A stretch of DNA of 26,385 nt from SIG459 sp045631645 (GCA_045631645.1 JAZQVC010000007.1:1-26385), one strand, 5' to 3'; counted from the first letter of the stretch, positions 1-8,353 are shown. Notes: generated by a model from the letters alone, not told the origin. Numbers and translations are program-made.

Positions 1-165
1 TATAGTTGTTATTCTTACAACTTTGTAAAAGCCCTTTTCTTTGCTGGTGCTTATTTGCATAAGCTACAAAACATAATGTTTTGTGTTCTTACAATGTTTA
101 ATTTTCAAGGTACACCGGAGAGCTTTTTGAGCTCTCGCCGTCGCCTCAGCGGCGTCAGCTTTGTT
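1..165 (-). other. Probable rRNA-type leader transcript (no gene seen)
   Basis: Downstream of the minus-strand promoter the sequence holds GC-rich inverted repeats, including a GAGAGCT/AGCTCTC hairpin around 118-136. It also holds a stretch reading CTTGAAAATTAAAC on the minus strand (about 95-110). Short 'TTGAAAA-TNAAC' stretches of this kind are common in Firmicutes rRNA leaders and spacers. No open frame is convincing. A 16S rRNA gene just beyond position 1 is the simplest explanation. An operon of tRNAs or another highly expressed RNA is the alternative. Confidence 0.45.
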
Positions 166-194
166 AGAATAACACACCGCATTCACTTTGTCAA
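166..194 (-). promoter_or_regulatory. Strong sigma-A promoter, probably of an rRNA operon
   Basis: Read on the minus strand, TTGACA (189-194) is followed after exactly 17 bases by TATTCT (166-171). Upstream of the -35 box (195-240) lie runs of A that could act as an UP element. Transcription would run leftward off the window edge. It points away from the ger operon, so this is a divergent spacer. A perfect -35 box, ideal spacing and A-tracts are typical of rRNA promoters. The promoter call rests on sequence; the rRNA assignment is inference, because no rRNA gene lies inside the window. Confidence 0.75.
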
Positions 195-279
195 CACTTT
201 TTTTCACAAATTTTAAAGTTTTTTTCAAGTTTTTATTGCTCCACTACATATTGTGAGTTTTACTGGGGAAAATAGCTAT

Positions 280-1800
280 ATGTCTGTATTTGGTATATTT
301 AAACGAAGAAAATCGAATGCGAATATTAATGAAAAACGCATTGATTCTCAAAAAATTTCTAAAAAAAATTTAAAAAATATTTTTTCCGATTGCGGAGATT
401 TTGAAGTGAGAAATCTGCGTTGTGAGGGCAAAAGCTCCCTGTCCGCCGCCGCGGTCTGGATAGACGGCCTTGTAAATTCTGTTGCCGTCAGTGAGGACTT
501 CGTCCGACCCTTTGCCATGAACGATCTTCTCTCTTCCTGCCGCAGTCAAAAAGAGATGCTTGAGAAGATTATGGAGGGGCAGATTTATTCTCTCACCGCC
601 CGTCGGCGCAGCAATATGTCGGACGTGGTGAACGATATTCTTATGGGCTTTGTTGTTTTGGTTTTCGATTCCATCGGCGAGGCGGCAAGTTTTGATATCC
701 GCTCCCTCCAATCCCGCGCCATATCCGAGCCCACGGTTGAGAAAACCATCAAGGGTGCAAAGGGCGCTTTTGTGGAGACCATACGCATCAACACAAGCCT
801 TGTTCGCCGCCATCTGCGCACAAATGCTTTGAAGCTTGTCTCCTGCACCGTGGGGCGCAAAAGCTCAACGGCGGTTGCTTTGATGTATGTTCAGGATGTG
901 GCTCAGCCCGAAAAGCTTGCCGAGGCCCTTTCAAGGCTTAAAAGCATAGACATTGACGGACTTATCTCTGCCGGCAATCTGGAGCAATATATCGTGGATA
1001 AGCCCTCCTCACCCTTTCCTCAGCTTATTCACACTGAGCGCCCCGACAAATTCGCCATGGAGCTTTTAGCAGGAAGAATAGGCATAATTGTGGACGGGCT
1101 TCCTATGGGCTTTCTTCTGCCTGCCACCTTGCCCGGCTTCCTGAAGGTGGGCGACGACAGAGCGAGCCATTTTATTGTTGCAAGTTTTCTCTGCCTTATC
1201 CGCTGGCTGAGCCTTGTGATAACCATCACTCTTCCCGCGCTATTTGCCGCTATGAATATGTATCATCAGGAGATGCTCCCCTCACGATTGCTCCTTAGCA
1301 TAATCGAGGCGCGGCAGCAGGTGCCCTTTTCTGCCGCCATGGAGCTTATCGCTATGCTTTTGGCCTTTGAGCTTTTGCAGGAAGCAGGATTGCGCCTGCC
1401 AAATCCCGTTGGAGACACCGTCAGCATCATAGGCGCTCTCATAGTGGGTCAGGCAGCGGTGGAGGCGCGGCTTGTTAGCCCCGTAACGGTAATCGTTGTT
1501 GCAACCGCAGGAATATGCTCCTTCACCCTGCCCTCTCAGGATTTAGGGGGAGCTGTTCGCATACTGCGCCTTGGAATGGTTCTTCTGGCGGTTTGTCTTG
1601 GTCTTTACGGCCTCATGCTGGGGATAGTGCTGCTCATATGGCATCTTTGCAGCATTGAAAGCTTCGGCCTTGCCTACACCGCGCCTTTGAGCGAGGGTTA
1701 TTTCCTCAAAAGCCTTGGCGCTTTGCTGCGCTTTCCCCTCTACCTCACCAAGCGTCGGGACGGAGACCTTGCGGGCAAGGACAGATGGAACCAAAGATAA
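280..1800 (+). CDS. Spore germination protein, GerA family (receptor A subunit)
   Basis: This is the A subunit of a nutrient germinant receptor in the inner membrane of the endospore. A hydrophilic N-terminal half (about residues 1-290) is followed by several hydrophobic segments and a short basic tail, the usual GerAA layout. Family-typical stretches include LLSIIEARQQVPF, LRLPNPVGDTVSIIGALIVG and QAAVEARLVSPVTVIVV. The frame is open from a GTG at 253, but that start lacks a Shine-Dalgarno site. The ATG at 280 has GGGGA about 11 bases upstream and gives 506 residues, normal for the family. It leads a three-gene operon with the lipoprotein and permease subunits. A forespore sigma-G promoter would be expected, but I could not identify one in the short AT-rich upstream stretch. 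Germinant specificity cannot be read from sequence. Confidence 0.93.
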   Translation: MSVFGIFKRRKSNANINEKRIDSQKISKKNLKNIFSDCGDFEVRNLRCEGKSSLSAAAVWIDGLVNSVAVSEDFVRPFAMNDLLSSCRSQKEMLEKIMEGQIYSLTARRRSNMSDVVNDILMGFVVLVFDSIGEAASFDIRSLQSRAISEPTVEKTIKGAKGAFVETIRINTSLVRRHLRTNALKLVSCTVGRKSSTAVALMYVQDVAQPEKLAEALSRLKSIDIDGLISAGNLEQYIVDKPSSPFPQLIHTERPDKFAMELLAGRIGIIVDGLPMGFLLPATLPGFLKVGDDRASHFIVASFLCLIRWLSLVITITLPALFAAMNMYHQEMLPSRLLLSIIEARQQVPFSAAMELIAMLLAFELLQEAGLRLPNPVGDTVSIIGALIVGQAAVEARLVSPVTVIVVATAGICSFTLPSQDLGGAVRILRLGMVLLAVCLGLYGLMLGIVLLIWHLCSIESFGLAYTAPLSEGYFLKSLGALLRFPLYLTKRRDGDLAGKDRWNQR

Positions 1801-1830
1801 TATACTATATATAATATGTATAGGTGATTT

Positions 1831-2994
1831 ATGAAAAAACTCGCTCTCGTCCTTCTTGCCGCTTCCTGTCTGCTTTTAAGCGGCTGCAGCGGCGGCATTT
1901 ATTCAAACTACAGAGCAACGGAGCATCTTCTTTTGGTGCAGGCCCTTGGGGCAGACTCTTCCGATGATGGCGGCGTGTGCCTTTCCGTAAGCTGCAGAAA
2001 GCTCCCCTCGGATAATTCCGGCGCTATAATAAGCCGCAGCGGAGAAAGCTTCACCCGAGCCCTCAGTTCTTTGCAGGATTTTTCCGCCGACCGTCAGCTT
2101 TATTACTCCCACGGAGAATATGTGCTTATGGGCGAGGATTATGCCCGTAACAGCACGGAAAATCTTTTCGACTTTATCGCCCGCGATAACCAGTTGCGCC
2201 TTGGCATATACCTCTTTGTTGTGAAAGGCGGCAGCGCACAGGAGCTTATATGCGGCGTCGGGGAAGATAGCTATGAAGTGAGCAAAACCCTCTCCAGCAT
2301 TCTTCGGGACACGCAAACTCAGGGCGGAAGCCATGTTTTCACCGTTCGGGAAACCTTGCGCTGCCTCTCCGACCACGGCGCGGCTCTTGTCTGCGCTTTG
2401 CGTCCTTACACAACAGAGGGGAGCGTGTTTATGCTGGAAGCGGGGCTCAACCCCGTGGCGGAAGGCTACGGCATATTAAAAGGCGGCGCTCTTGTGGACT
2501 TTGTGCCTGCAGAGATAAGTCAGGCTGCAAATCTCCTAATGGGCAATATGGGCAGCGCCGGAACAAGCCTTTCCGACGGCAAAGGAGGGCGGCTGAGCCT
2601 TGAATACGAAAAGGGCCACGCGGAGATAAGCCCGCGCTGGAACGAAAAAGGAGATCTGGAAGCTATTGATGTGAAAACCCAGCTGACAGCAAACCTTGCC
2701 GAACCCAATACGGACACCCTTCATATTACCGATAAGGAATTTCTTTCCCAAATGGAGAGCGCCCTATCTCAGGACATGGAAGAAAAAATAACGGCGCTTC
2801 TTTCCCTGAGCAGCAGTCTGGATGCAGATTTTCTGGGATTGAAGGCGCATTTGAGACAGTCCGATGCGGAAAAAACCGCCGCGCTTAGTGATGACTGGCT
2901 AAAAAACGCCCATTTCACCGTTGAGTGCGAAACAAAAATCAGCTATACAAGAGAGCTGGGCGACAGAATGGGCGCGGAAGGCGGTGAAAACTAA
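1831..2994 (+). CDS. Spore germination lipoprotein, Ger(x)C family (receptor C subunit)
   Basis: This is a 387-residue lipoprotein and the C subunit of a germinant receptor. The N-terminus is a lipoprotein signal: basic MKK, a hydrophobic core, then a lipobox LLSGC with the acylated cysteine at about residue 19. The rest is soluble and would be anchored on the outer face of the spore inner membrane. The mature N-terminal part contains LLLVQALGADSSDDGGVCL and the region around SHGEYVLMGEDYARN, consistent with GerC proteins, which are more variable than the A subunit. A GGTGA Shine-Dalgarno site precedes the ATG. The gene follows the A subunit by 30 bases, and its stop codon overlaps the next start (TAATG). 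The gene order here is A-C-B; A-B-C is also common in other operons. Confidence 0.9.
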   Translation: MKKLALVLLAASCLLLSGCSGGIYSNYRATEHLLLVQALGADSSDDGGVCLSVSCRKLPSDNSGAIISRSGESFTRALSSLQDFSADRQLYYSHGEYVLMGEDYARNSTENLFDFIARDNQLRLGIYLFVVKGGSAQELICGVGEDSYEVSKTLSSILRDTQTQGGSHVFTVRETLRCLSDHGAALVCALRPYTTEGSVFMLEAGLNPVAEGYGILKGGALVDFVPAEISQAANLLMGNMGSAGTSLSDGKGGRLSLEYEKGHAEISPRWNEKGDLEAIDVKTQLTANLAEPNTDTLHITDKEFLSQMESALSQDMEEKITALLSLSSSLDADFLGLKAHLRQSDAEKTAALSDDWLKNAHFTVECETKISYTRELGDRMGAEGGEN

Positions 2995-4064
2995 TGGAAA
3001 AAGACCTTATAAACCGCCGACAAATGCTGGCTCTCGCCTTCGTTGCTCTTCTGAGTCCTGTGGCAAGGCGTTTCCCCTCGGCTTTGGTGGCGGTATCTTC
3101 TTCGGCGGCCTGGCTGGCGGCGCCCATCGCAACTGTGCCGATTTTGCTGATGATAATATTCATGGGCGCTCTTTTGCGCAAGGGGCGGACTATTGCGGAA
3201 GCTTTTGAGCTTAGCTTCGGAAAGCACATCGGCCGGGTCGCAATTATTGCCGTAAGCCTTTGGTTGTGCTTTTACGGAGGCTTTGTCCTGCGCTCCGCCG
3301 CATACCGCTTCACCTCCACCGTCTACCCCTCCGCAGCGGCATGGATTTTTATTGTTTTCAGCGCAGTGGTCTGTCTTCCAATAGCGTCGGGCAAATTTTC
3401 CTCCATCGCCAGAATGGCTGTGCTTTTTCGACCCTTGCTCCTTGCCGCTCTGGCACTGGTTTTTGTTTTCGCCATTGCCGACGGAGATTTCCGCGGAGTT
3501 TTCACATTCAAAGAGTCGGACAGCATCCCTGTGCTGAAAAGCGCCTTCGCGGTGGTCAACACTCTTTCCGTGGTCTGCTATCTGGGTTTTGCCGAAAACC
3601 GCTGCAGCGAAAAATGGAAAAGTTCGCGCTATATACTTTGGGCGAGCGTGCTTTTGGTGATAACGGAGCTGCTTTGCCTCAGTTGTCTTGGAATTTTCGG
3701 CGCGGAGCTTACTTTTAAGCTAAACTACCCCTTTTTCATGCTGGTGCGTGACATAAATGTTTTTAATTCTTTTGCAAGGATGGAGGCGCTGGTCCTCGCC
3801 CTTTGGATGTTTGCCGATGCTGTGCTTTTTTCTCTGCTTTTATGGCTTGCATCACGAAATTTCAGCCGCTGCCTGAATATTGGAAGTACCCCCTGCACCA
3901 TAGCCGCCGCGGCGCTCTCTGCGGCAGTCGCACTGGTGCTGCCCTCGGACATGCTGGGTGTGGGGCTCTTTTCGGAGAAGATAGTCCCTTTCGGCAACGC
4001 TATTATAATTTTCGGTCTGCTTCCCTTTATGTTTTTGCTGGGAAAAGCGCGAAAAAAAATATAG
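2994..4064 (+). CDS. Spore germination permease, GerAB family (receptor B subunit)
   Basis: This is a 356-residue integral membrane protein with about ten hydrophobic segments. It matches GerAB-type proteins of the amino acid-polyamine-organocation transporter superfamily, the subunit thought to bind germinant. Typical parts are the N-terminal INRRQMLALAFVALLSPVARR and the segment FARMEALVLALWMFADAV, followed by a last hydrophobic helix and a basic end. The ATG overlaps the stop of the lipoprotein gene by one base, which supports translational coupling. The stop codon sits inside a perfect hairpin at 4060-4083. The substrate is unknown. Confidence 0.9.
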   Translation: MEKDLINRRQMLALAFVALLSPVARRFPSALVAVSSSAAWLAAPIATVPILLMIIFMGALLRKGRTIAEAFELSFGKHIGRVAIIAVSLWLCFYGGFVLRSAAYRFTSTVYPSAAAWIFIVFSAVVCLPIASGKFSSIARMAVLFRPLLLAALALVFVFAIADGDFRGVFTFKESDSIPVLKSAFAVVNTLSVVCYLGFAENRCSEKWKSSRYILWASVLLVITELLCLSCLGIFGAELTFKLNYPFFMLVRDINVFNSFARMEALVLALWMFADAVLFSLLLWLASRNFSRCLNIGSTPCTIAAAALSAAVALVLPSDMLGVGLFSEKIVPFGNAIIIFGLLPFMFLLGKARKKI

Positions 4065-4083
4065 GGAGCAAGCGCTCCCTATA
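4060..4083. terminator. Perfect hairpin at the end of the germination operon
   Basis: A 10-bp perfect stem, TATAGGGAGC with GCTCCCTATA, has a 4-base loop and overlaps the stop codon of the permease gene. On the plus strand there is no T-run after it. The A-run just before it (4052-4059) makes it look like a classical intrinsic terminator for minus-strand transcription. It may work in both directions or protect the mRNA 3' end. Confidence 0.6.
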
Positions 4084-4164
4084 CATATTATAATATATAA
4101 TAGTATATAAGCATTTTTCAGTGCGATGCAGTTGTCACACCCTACGGAGGTTTGTGCTTCCTAC

Positions 4165-4189
4165 GTAGGGAACGGTTTTGACCGTTCCG
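4165..4189 (+). repeat. REP-like hairpin with GTAG foot, stem type 2
   Basis: The 25-nt unit consists of a GTAG foot, stem arm GGAACGGT, loop TTTG, stem arm ACCGTTCC and a final G. An identical 25-nt copy lies at 25259-25283. A GTAG 5' to a hairpin is the recognition signature of REP sequences used by RAYT transposases, and a RAYT gene is present at 17169-17648. Confidence 0.85.
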
Positions 4190-4230
4190 AAACATAACGA
4201 GCGAAAATCCCCGTGGCGCCGAACAGGCGG
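4190..4230 (+). repeat. Dispersed 41-bp repeat, inverted partner at 8196-8236
   Basis: The block begins AAACATAACGAG and ends CGTGGCGCCGAACAGGCGG. The reverse complement of 8196-8236 matches it at about 36 of 41 positions. It directly follows a GTAG hairpin. Confidence 0.8.
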
Positions 4231-4261
4231 CACAGTGGATTTTGCCTCGTAATATTTTCGC

Positions 4262-4286
4262 GTAGGGCGGGGGCTTGCTCCCGCCG
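4262..4286 (+). repeat. REP-like hairpin with GTAG foot, stem type 1
   Basis: The 25-nt unit consists of a GTAG foot, stem arm GGCGGGGG, loop CTTG, stem arm CTCCCGCC (one G.U pair) and a final G. It has the same layout as the type 2 hairpins but a different stem. Copies of this type also lie at 17356-17380 and, inverted, at 17516-17540. Confidence 0.85.
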
Positions 4287-4338
4287 CCGCAAAGTCGCCC
4301 TCTGCCCTTGGCTTTAATTAAGGAGAGCATTCCTCTTC

Positions 4339-4367
4339 TTGCTTTCGACAGAGAAAAATGATAAAAT
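4339..4367 (+). promoter_or_regulatory. Sigma-A promoter for mfd
   Basis: TTGCTT (4339-4344), a 17-base spacer and TAAAAT (4362-4367) form a good housekeeping promoter about 80 bases upstream of the mfd start. The two hexamers and the spacer length are the same as in the dnaA promoter at 22015-22043. Confidence 0.65.
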
Positions 4368-4373
4368 AATTCC

Positions 4374-4406
4374 GCCAAGACAGGGGGGTGCTCCTCCGAT
4401 CTTGGC
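4374..4406 (+). promoter_or_regulatory. Hairpin at the 5' end of the mfd leader
   Basis: GCCAAGA (4374-4380) pairs with TCTTGGC (4400-4406), and the G-run and CCTCC between them can extend the stem. It starts about where transcription from the 4339-4367 promoter should begin. A T-run (4414-4418) lies 7 bases after the stem. It could stabilise the 5' end of the mRNA or attenuate transcription; the sequence does not decide. Confidence 0.4.
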
Positions 4407-4445
4407 TAAAGCCGTTTTTGGATCATCTGATTTTGGAGATAAATT

Positions 4446-7400
4446 ATGTCTAACAAATTCTGGACAAGTGAAACCGACGCTCTTTTCCGCGCTCTTGACG
4501 CAGGAAGCAGCCCCGTACTCCTCAGCGGACTTGGCAGCGCATCCCGTGCCCACATGGCGGCAGCGCTGCGCCGCGAAATGGATTTTCCCCTTTTCGTGGT
4601 ATGCCCTGACGAACAAAGCGCAGAGATAATGGCTCGCGACCTTGAGTCTCTTCTGGGAGAGGAAGCTCTGGTGCTGCCCTCCCGCGAGTTTAAGCTCTAT
4701 ACTGCCGATTCCATAAGCCGTGGCGATGAGCAAAAGCGCCTTGCCGCCCTTGCCCGTCTTGCTGACGGCGGCGTTAATATATGCGTTTGTTCCCTTGCCG
4801 CTCTTGCCCAGCGCTCCATACCGCGCGAAACACTCCTTGCCGCATCCCGAACAATATTTGACGGAGACGACATCTCCATGGAGGAAGTGGAAAGCGCTCT
4901 TATCCGCTGCGGCTATGTCCACCGCGTGCAGGTTGAAGCTCCCGGCCAGTATTCACGGCGCGGAGGCATTCTTGACTTTTATTCCCCTGCCTACGCAAAC
5001 CCTGTCCGCATAGAGTTTTGGGGCGACAGCATAGATTCCATGGGTCTTTTTGACCTTGTCAGCCAGCGCAGAATCGAAAACATGGACTCCTGCCGAATCC
5101 TGCCCTCCGCGGAAACTCTCCCCTCCCTCTTTGAAGGAGGCAGCAGCGCCCTTGCCGATGCCCTCACCGCCCTTGCGCTGAAAGCCGCCAAGGGAAAGCG
5201 AAGCGAGCATCAGCTTTTAAGCGAAAACCTTCGCACCGACGCCGAGCGTCTTCGTGAACGCTGCAGCCTTGCTGCCGCCGATAGATACATGGGAATAATA
5301 TACCCTCAGTATTCATCCGCCCTTGACTATATCCCCGAAGATGCCCTTGTTTTTATAGACCAGCCCACTCGCTGCGCCCAGCTGAGCGAGGATGCCCTCA
5401 AGCTCCTTGCAACTGATCTGGAGGCTCTCATGCAAAGCGGAAGCCTTATGGGCGCCACCGCGGAATTCCGCCGAAGCTGGAACGAATGCAGCGAAAAACT
5501 CCTTGATCACCCTGTAGTTATGGGTGAAAACTTCACAACCAGCAGAATTTTCCCCGAGCCGCGGGCAATAGTCAATGTTCTTGCCAAGCAGCTTCCCTCC
5601 TATGGCGGCAGCTTTGAAACCGCCTGCGACGATGTCCGCCACTACATAGGCCGCGGATTTTCCGTTTTGCTGCTGGTTTCCGATGAGCGCCGCGCCGGCT
5701 CTCTTCGCAGCTTTTTTGAAGAGCGACTTATTACTTCCCGTATAATCCCCAATATCTCCGCACCCATTCTCTCCGGCGAATGCGTTATATGCGTCGGCGC
5801 CCTTTCGGGAGGCTTTGAATACCCCAACTCCTCCCTTGCGGTTTTAAGCGACGCCCAGCTTGTCCGCAGCGGACTTAAAAAAAGCCGCCGCAAAAAGCAC
5901 GGCGCAGACTCTAATCGCCGTAAACTGGAATCCTACGCCGACCTGAGCGTTGGCGATCTGGTTGTTCACGAATACCACGGTATCGGCCGCTTCAGCGGCA
6001 TCACCAAAATGAAAGTGGACGGCGTTGAAAAGGATTATGTGAAAATCGCTTACGCAGGCACAGACAGCCTCTATGTTCCGGCCACCCAGCTTGACCTTGT
6101 GAGCAAGTATATAGGCGGCGGCGAGGACAAGGTGGTAAAGCTCTCCAAAATGGGCGGCACAGACTGGACGAGGGTCAAAACCCGCGCCAAGGCCGCTGCC
6201 AAGGAGATGGCGGCAGAGCTTATCCGCCTTTACGCCGAGAGATTGCGCCTGCCCGGCCACGCCTTTGCTCCCGATTCCCCCTGGCAGGAGGAATTTGAAG
6301 ATTCCTTCGGCTATCAGGAAACCGATGACCAGCTTCGCTGCATTGCTGACATCAAGAAGGATATGGAATCCTCAACTCCCATGGATCGACTTCTCTGCGG
6401 CGACGTTGGCTACGGCAAAACGGAAGTTGCCCTCCGCGCCGTTATGAAATGCGTCCTTGACGGCAAGCAGGCCGCCATTTTGGTGCCCACCACGGTGCTT
6501 GCGCAGCAGCATTATCAAACCGCCATGCAGCGCTTTTTCGGTTACCCCATTAAGATTGAGGTGCTCAGCCGCTTCCGCACCGCCACCCAGCTCAAGGCCA
6601 CAAAACGGGGAATTTCCGACGGAAGCGTGGACATCGTCATCGGAACCCACGCCCTTTTGCAAAAGGATGTTTCCTTCAAGGATTTGGGGCTTCTTGTTAT
6701 TGACGAAGAACAGCGCTTTGGCGTAAGCCACAAAGAGCGGCTGAAAGAAATGAGCCGCAACGTGGACGTCCTCACCCTTTCCGCCACCCCCATCCCCCGC
6801 ACTCTCAATATGGCCATGAGCGGCATCCGCGATATGTCCACCCTTGAAGAACCCCCTCAGGATCGTCTGCCTGTGCAGACCTATGTAATAGAGCACGATT
6901 GGGGCATTGTTGCCGACGCAATCCGCAGAGAGCTTCAGCGCGGCGGACAGGTTTTCTATCTCCATAACCGCGTTGAGAGCATAGAGCGCACCGCAAGCCG
7001 CATTATGAAGCTGCTCCCCGATGTCAGCGTTGATATTGCCCACGGCAAGATGGATCAGGAATCCATAACTCAGGCCATGGAGGGCATGACAAACGGAGAA
7101 ACTCAGGTTCTTGTTTGCACAACCATTATTGAAACAGGCATTGATATACCCAATGTGAACACCCTTATCATAGAAGACGCGGACAAGATGGGTCTTGCCC
7201 AGCTTCACCAGATAAGAGGCCGCGTGGGACGCTCCTCCCGCCGCGCCAGCGCTTATCTCACTTATCGCAAGGACAAAGTTCTCAGCGAGATCGCGGAAAA
7301 GCGCCTGAGCGCCATAAGGGAGTTTGCCGAGTTCAATAGCGGCTTCCGCATAGCCATGCGCGACCTTGAAATCCGCGGCGCAGGTAACCTTTTGGGCGCG

Positions 7401-7952
7401 GAGCAATCGGGACACATGACGGATGTTGGCTATGATATGTATCTGAAGCTTCTTGAGGAGGCGGTTTTGGAGGAGCGTGGCATCAAGACGGAAAAGCGCG
7501 CCGAATGCGCCGCCGACCTTGCCGTCAGCGCCAACATTCCTGAGCGCTATGTCTCCTCCGCGGAGATAAGAATGGATCTTTACCGCCGCATTGCCCTTAT
7601 CCGCACCGAGGATGAGGCGGACGATCTCACCGACGAGCTTATCGACCGCTTTGGCGATCCTCCCTCCGCTGTAAACAGCCTTATCCATGTTGCCCTCCTC
7701 CGCGGCGAGGCCACAAGAGCCGGCATTGCCGATATCAGCCAGAAAGGCGGCTTCATCCGCTTTGTTCTCACGGAGTTTGATATGGCAAGAGTCTCCGCTC
7801 TTTATGCCCAAAGCAAATATAAAGGCAGGGTGAAGGTTGAAGCCGGAACAAAGCCCTGTCTGAGCCTGAAGCTGCAAAGCAGCAAGCGAATAATAGAAAC
7901 TGCCCGGGAATTCGTTGCCGATTGGAAGAACACCGAAGAAGAAGAGGAATAA
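4446..7952 (+). CDS. mfd: Transcription-repair coupling factor Mfd
   Basis: Mfd is the ATP-dependent translocase that removes RNA polymerase stalled at DNA lesions and recruits UvrA for excision repair. At 1168 residues it is full length. The N-terminal UvrB-like region (about 1-340) includes SRRGGILDFYSP. The RNA polymerase interaction domain begins near residue 500 (VGDLVVHEYHGIGRF). The helicase core follows, with Walker A GDVGYGKTE (about 650), DEEQ (about 752), LSATPIPRT, and QIRGRVGRSSR (about 921). A C-terminal TRCF domain ends in an acidic tail. The ATG has GGAG 9 bases upstream. No stage V stability or peptidyl-tRNA hydrolase gene lies nearby, although those often precede mfd in Firmicutes. 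The gene stands alone between two repeat-rich spacers. Confidence 0.98.
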   Translation: MSNKFWTSETDALFRALDAGSSPVLLSGLGSASRAHMAAALRREMDFPLFVVCPDEQSAEIMARDLESLLGEEALVLPSREFKLYTADSISRGDEQKRLAALARLADGGVNICVCSLAALAQRSIPRETLLAASRTIFDGDDISMEEVESALIRCGYVHRVQVEAPGQYSRRGGILDFYSPAYANPVRIEFWGDSIDSMGLFDLVSQRRIENMDSCRILPSAETLPSLFEGGSSALADALTALALKAAKGKRSEHQLLSENLRTDAERLRERCSLAAADRYMGIIYPQYSSALDYIPEDALVFIDQPTRCAQLSEDALKLLATDLEALMQSGSLMGATAEFRRSWNECSEKLLDHPVVMGENFTTSRIFPEPRAIVNVLAKQLPSYGGSFETACDDVRHYIGRGFSVLLLVSDERRAGSLRSFFEERLITSRIIPNISAPILSGECVICVGALSGGFEYPNSSLAVLSDAQLVRSGLKKSRRKKHGADSNRRKLESYADLSVGDLVVHEYHGIGRFSGITKMKVDGVEKDYVKIAYAGTDSLYVPATQLDLVSKYIGGGEDKVVKLSKMGGTDWTRVKTRAKAAAKEMAAELIRLYAERLRLPGHAFAPDSPWQEEFEDSFGYQETDDQLRCIADIKKDMESSTPMDRLLCGDVGYGKTEVALRAVMKCVLDGKQAAILVPTTVLAQQHYQTAMQRFFGYPIKIEVLSRFRTATQLKATKRGISDGSVDIVIGTHALLQKDVSFKDLGLLVIDEEQRFGVSHKERLKEMSRNVDVLTLSATPIPRTLNMAMSGIRDMSTLEEPPQDRLPVQTYVIEHDWGIVADAIRRELQRGGQVFYLHNRVESIERTASRIMKLLPDVSVDIAHGKMDQESITQAMEGMTNGETQVLVCTTIIETGIDIPNVNTLIIEDADKMGLAQLHQIRGRVGRSSRRASAYLTYRKDKVLSEIAEKRLSAIREFAEFNSGFRIAMRDLEIRGAGNLLGAEQSGHMTDVGYDMYLKLLEEAVLEERGIKTEKRAECAADLAVSANIPERYVSSAEIRMDLYRRIALIRTEDEADDLTDELIDRFGDPPSAVNSLIHVALLRGEATRAGIADISQKGGFIRFVLTEFDMARVSALYAQSKYKGRVKVEAGTKPCLSLKLQSSKRIIETAREFVADWKNTEEEEE

Positions 7953-8012
7953 TATATTGGCAAGCCCGCAGCGGCGACGCTGCGTGAAGGAAATCCATTT
8001 GGTGAAAAATTG

Positions 8013-8130
8013 TCTCCGACGGCCATATTCTTTTCGCGTGGCCGAAAAGAATATGGAAAGAAAAGTCCACCAAAGAGGAGACCTCTTTGGAAACACCCCT
8101 CGCTGCGGCAAATGGAAAACCATTGTGCCA
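8013..8130 (+). repeat. MITE-like two-hairpin element, copy 1
   Basis: The first hairpin is a perfect 14-bp stem, CCATATTCTTTTCG (8023-8036) with its complement at 8043-8056, around a 6-base loop. The second is CCAAAGAGG (8070-8078) with CCTCTTTGG (8082-8090). The element ends with a conserved stretch up to CATTGTGCCA. A second copy in the same orientation lies at 26259-26385. No transposase is encoded, so it would be non-autonomous if mobile. Confidence 0.8.
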
Positions 8131-8195
8131 CATAATCAGCCTCCAAAGTCTATGGATTTCCCCTCGTATGCCGCTCAGGACGCTGCTGCGCCATA

Positions 8196-8236
8196 CCGCC
8201 TGTTCGGCGCCACGTGGATGGTACCTCGTTATGTTT
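8196..8236 (-). repeat. Dispersed 41-bp repeat, inverted partner of 4190-4230
   Basis: On the minus strand this reads AAACATAACGAG through to GCGCCGAACAGGCGG and matches 4190-4230 at about 36 of 41 positions. The differences cluster in the middle. Confidence 0.8.
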
Positions 8237-8250
8237 TATGGAGCACCTTT

Positions 8251-8299
8251 AAAGCCTCCCTTGTGTAAAGGGAGGTGCCCCGAAGGGGCGGAGGGATTG
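8251..8299 (+). repeat. Two-hairpin palindromic repeat (CCTCCC family)
   Basis: AAAG precedes the hairpin CCTCCCTT/AAGGGAGG, then a second hairpin GCCCC/GGGGC and the closing GGAGGGATT. Related copies lie at 12108, 12168, 12573 (inverted), 22148, 22211 (inverted) and 26186. The second hairpin differs in sequence between copies while the ends are conserved. Confidence 0.8.
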
Positions 8300-8353
8300 T
8301 CTCAGGAACAACATCCCTTACGAAAACCTTCCATTCCACCGCAAATAAAAATG

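Larger units (their letters stand above)
4084..4445. other. Repeat-rich intergenic spacer before mfd
   Basis: No gene is visible in this stretch. It contains, in order, an AT-rich stretch, two 25-nt GTAG hairpins (4165-4189 and 4262-4286), a 41-bp block that recurs inverted at 8196-8236, a sigma-A promoter (4339-4367) and a hairpin at its expected transcription start. The sequence just left of the first GTAG hairpin (4141-4164) contains CCTACGGAGG...CTTCCTAC, which may be a degraded inverted partner. Confidence 0.7.

Noticed and set aside
253..279. GTG start at 253 for the germination A subunit
   Set aside because: There is no Shine-Dalgarno site upstream. The ATG at 280 has GGGGA at a workable distance and a typical N-terminus.
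195..279. Forespore sigma-G promoter for the germination operon
   Set aside because: It is expected biologically, but no pair of boxes at proper spacing could be pointed to in this AT-rich stretch.
4141..4164. Possible sixth, inverted GTAG hairpin next to 4165
   Set aside because: CTAC and part of a stem are present, but the arms pair over only a few bases and the 8-4-8 layout is lost; at best a decayed copy.
6372..8123. 583-codon minus-strand open frame within mfd and the following repeats
   Set aside because: It overlaps conserved mfd helicase motifs and starts in a dispersed repeat.
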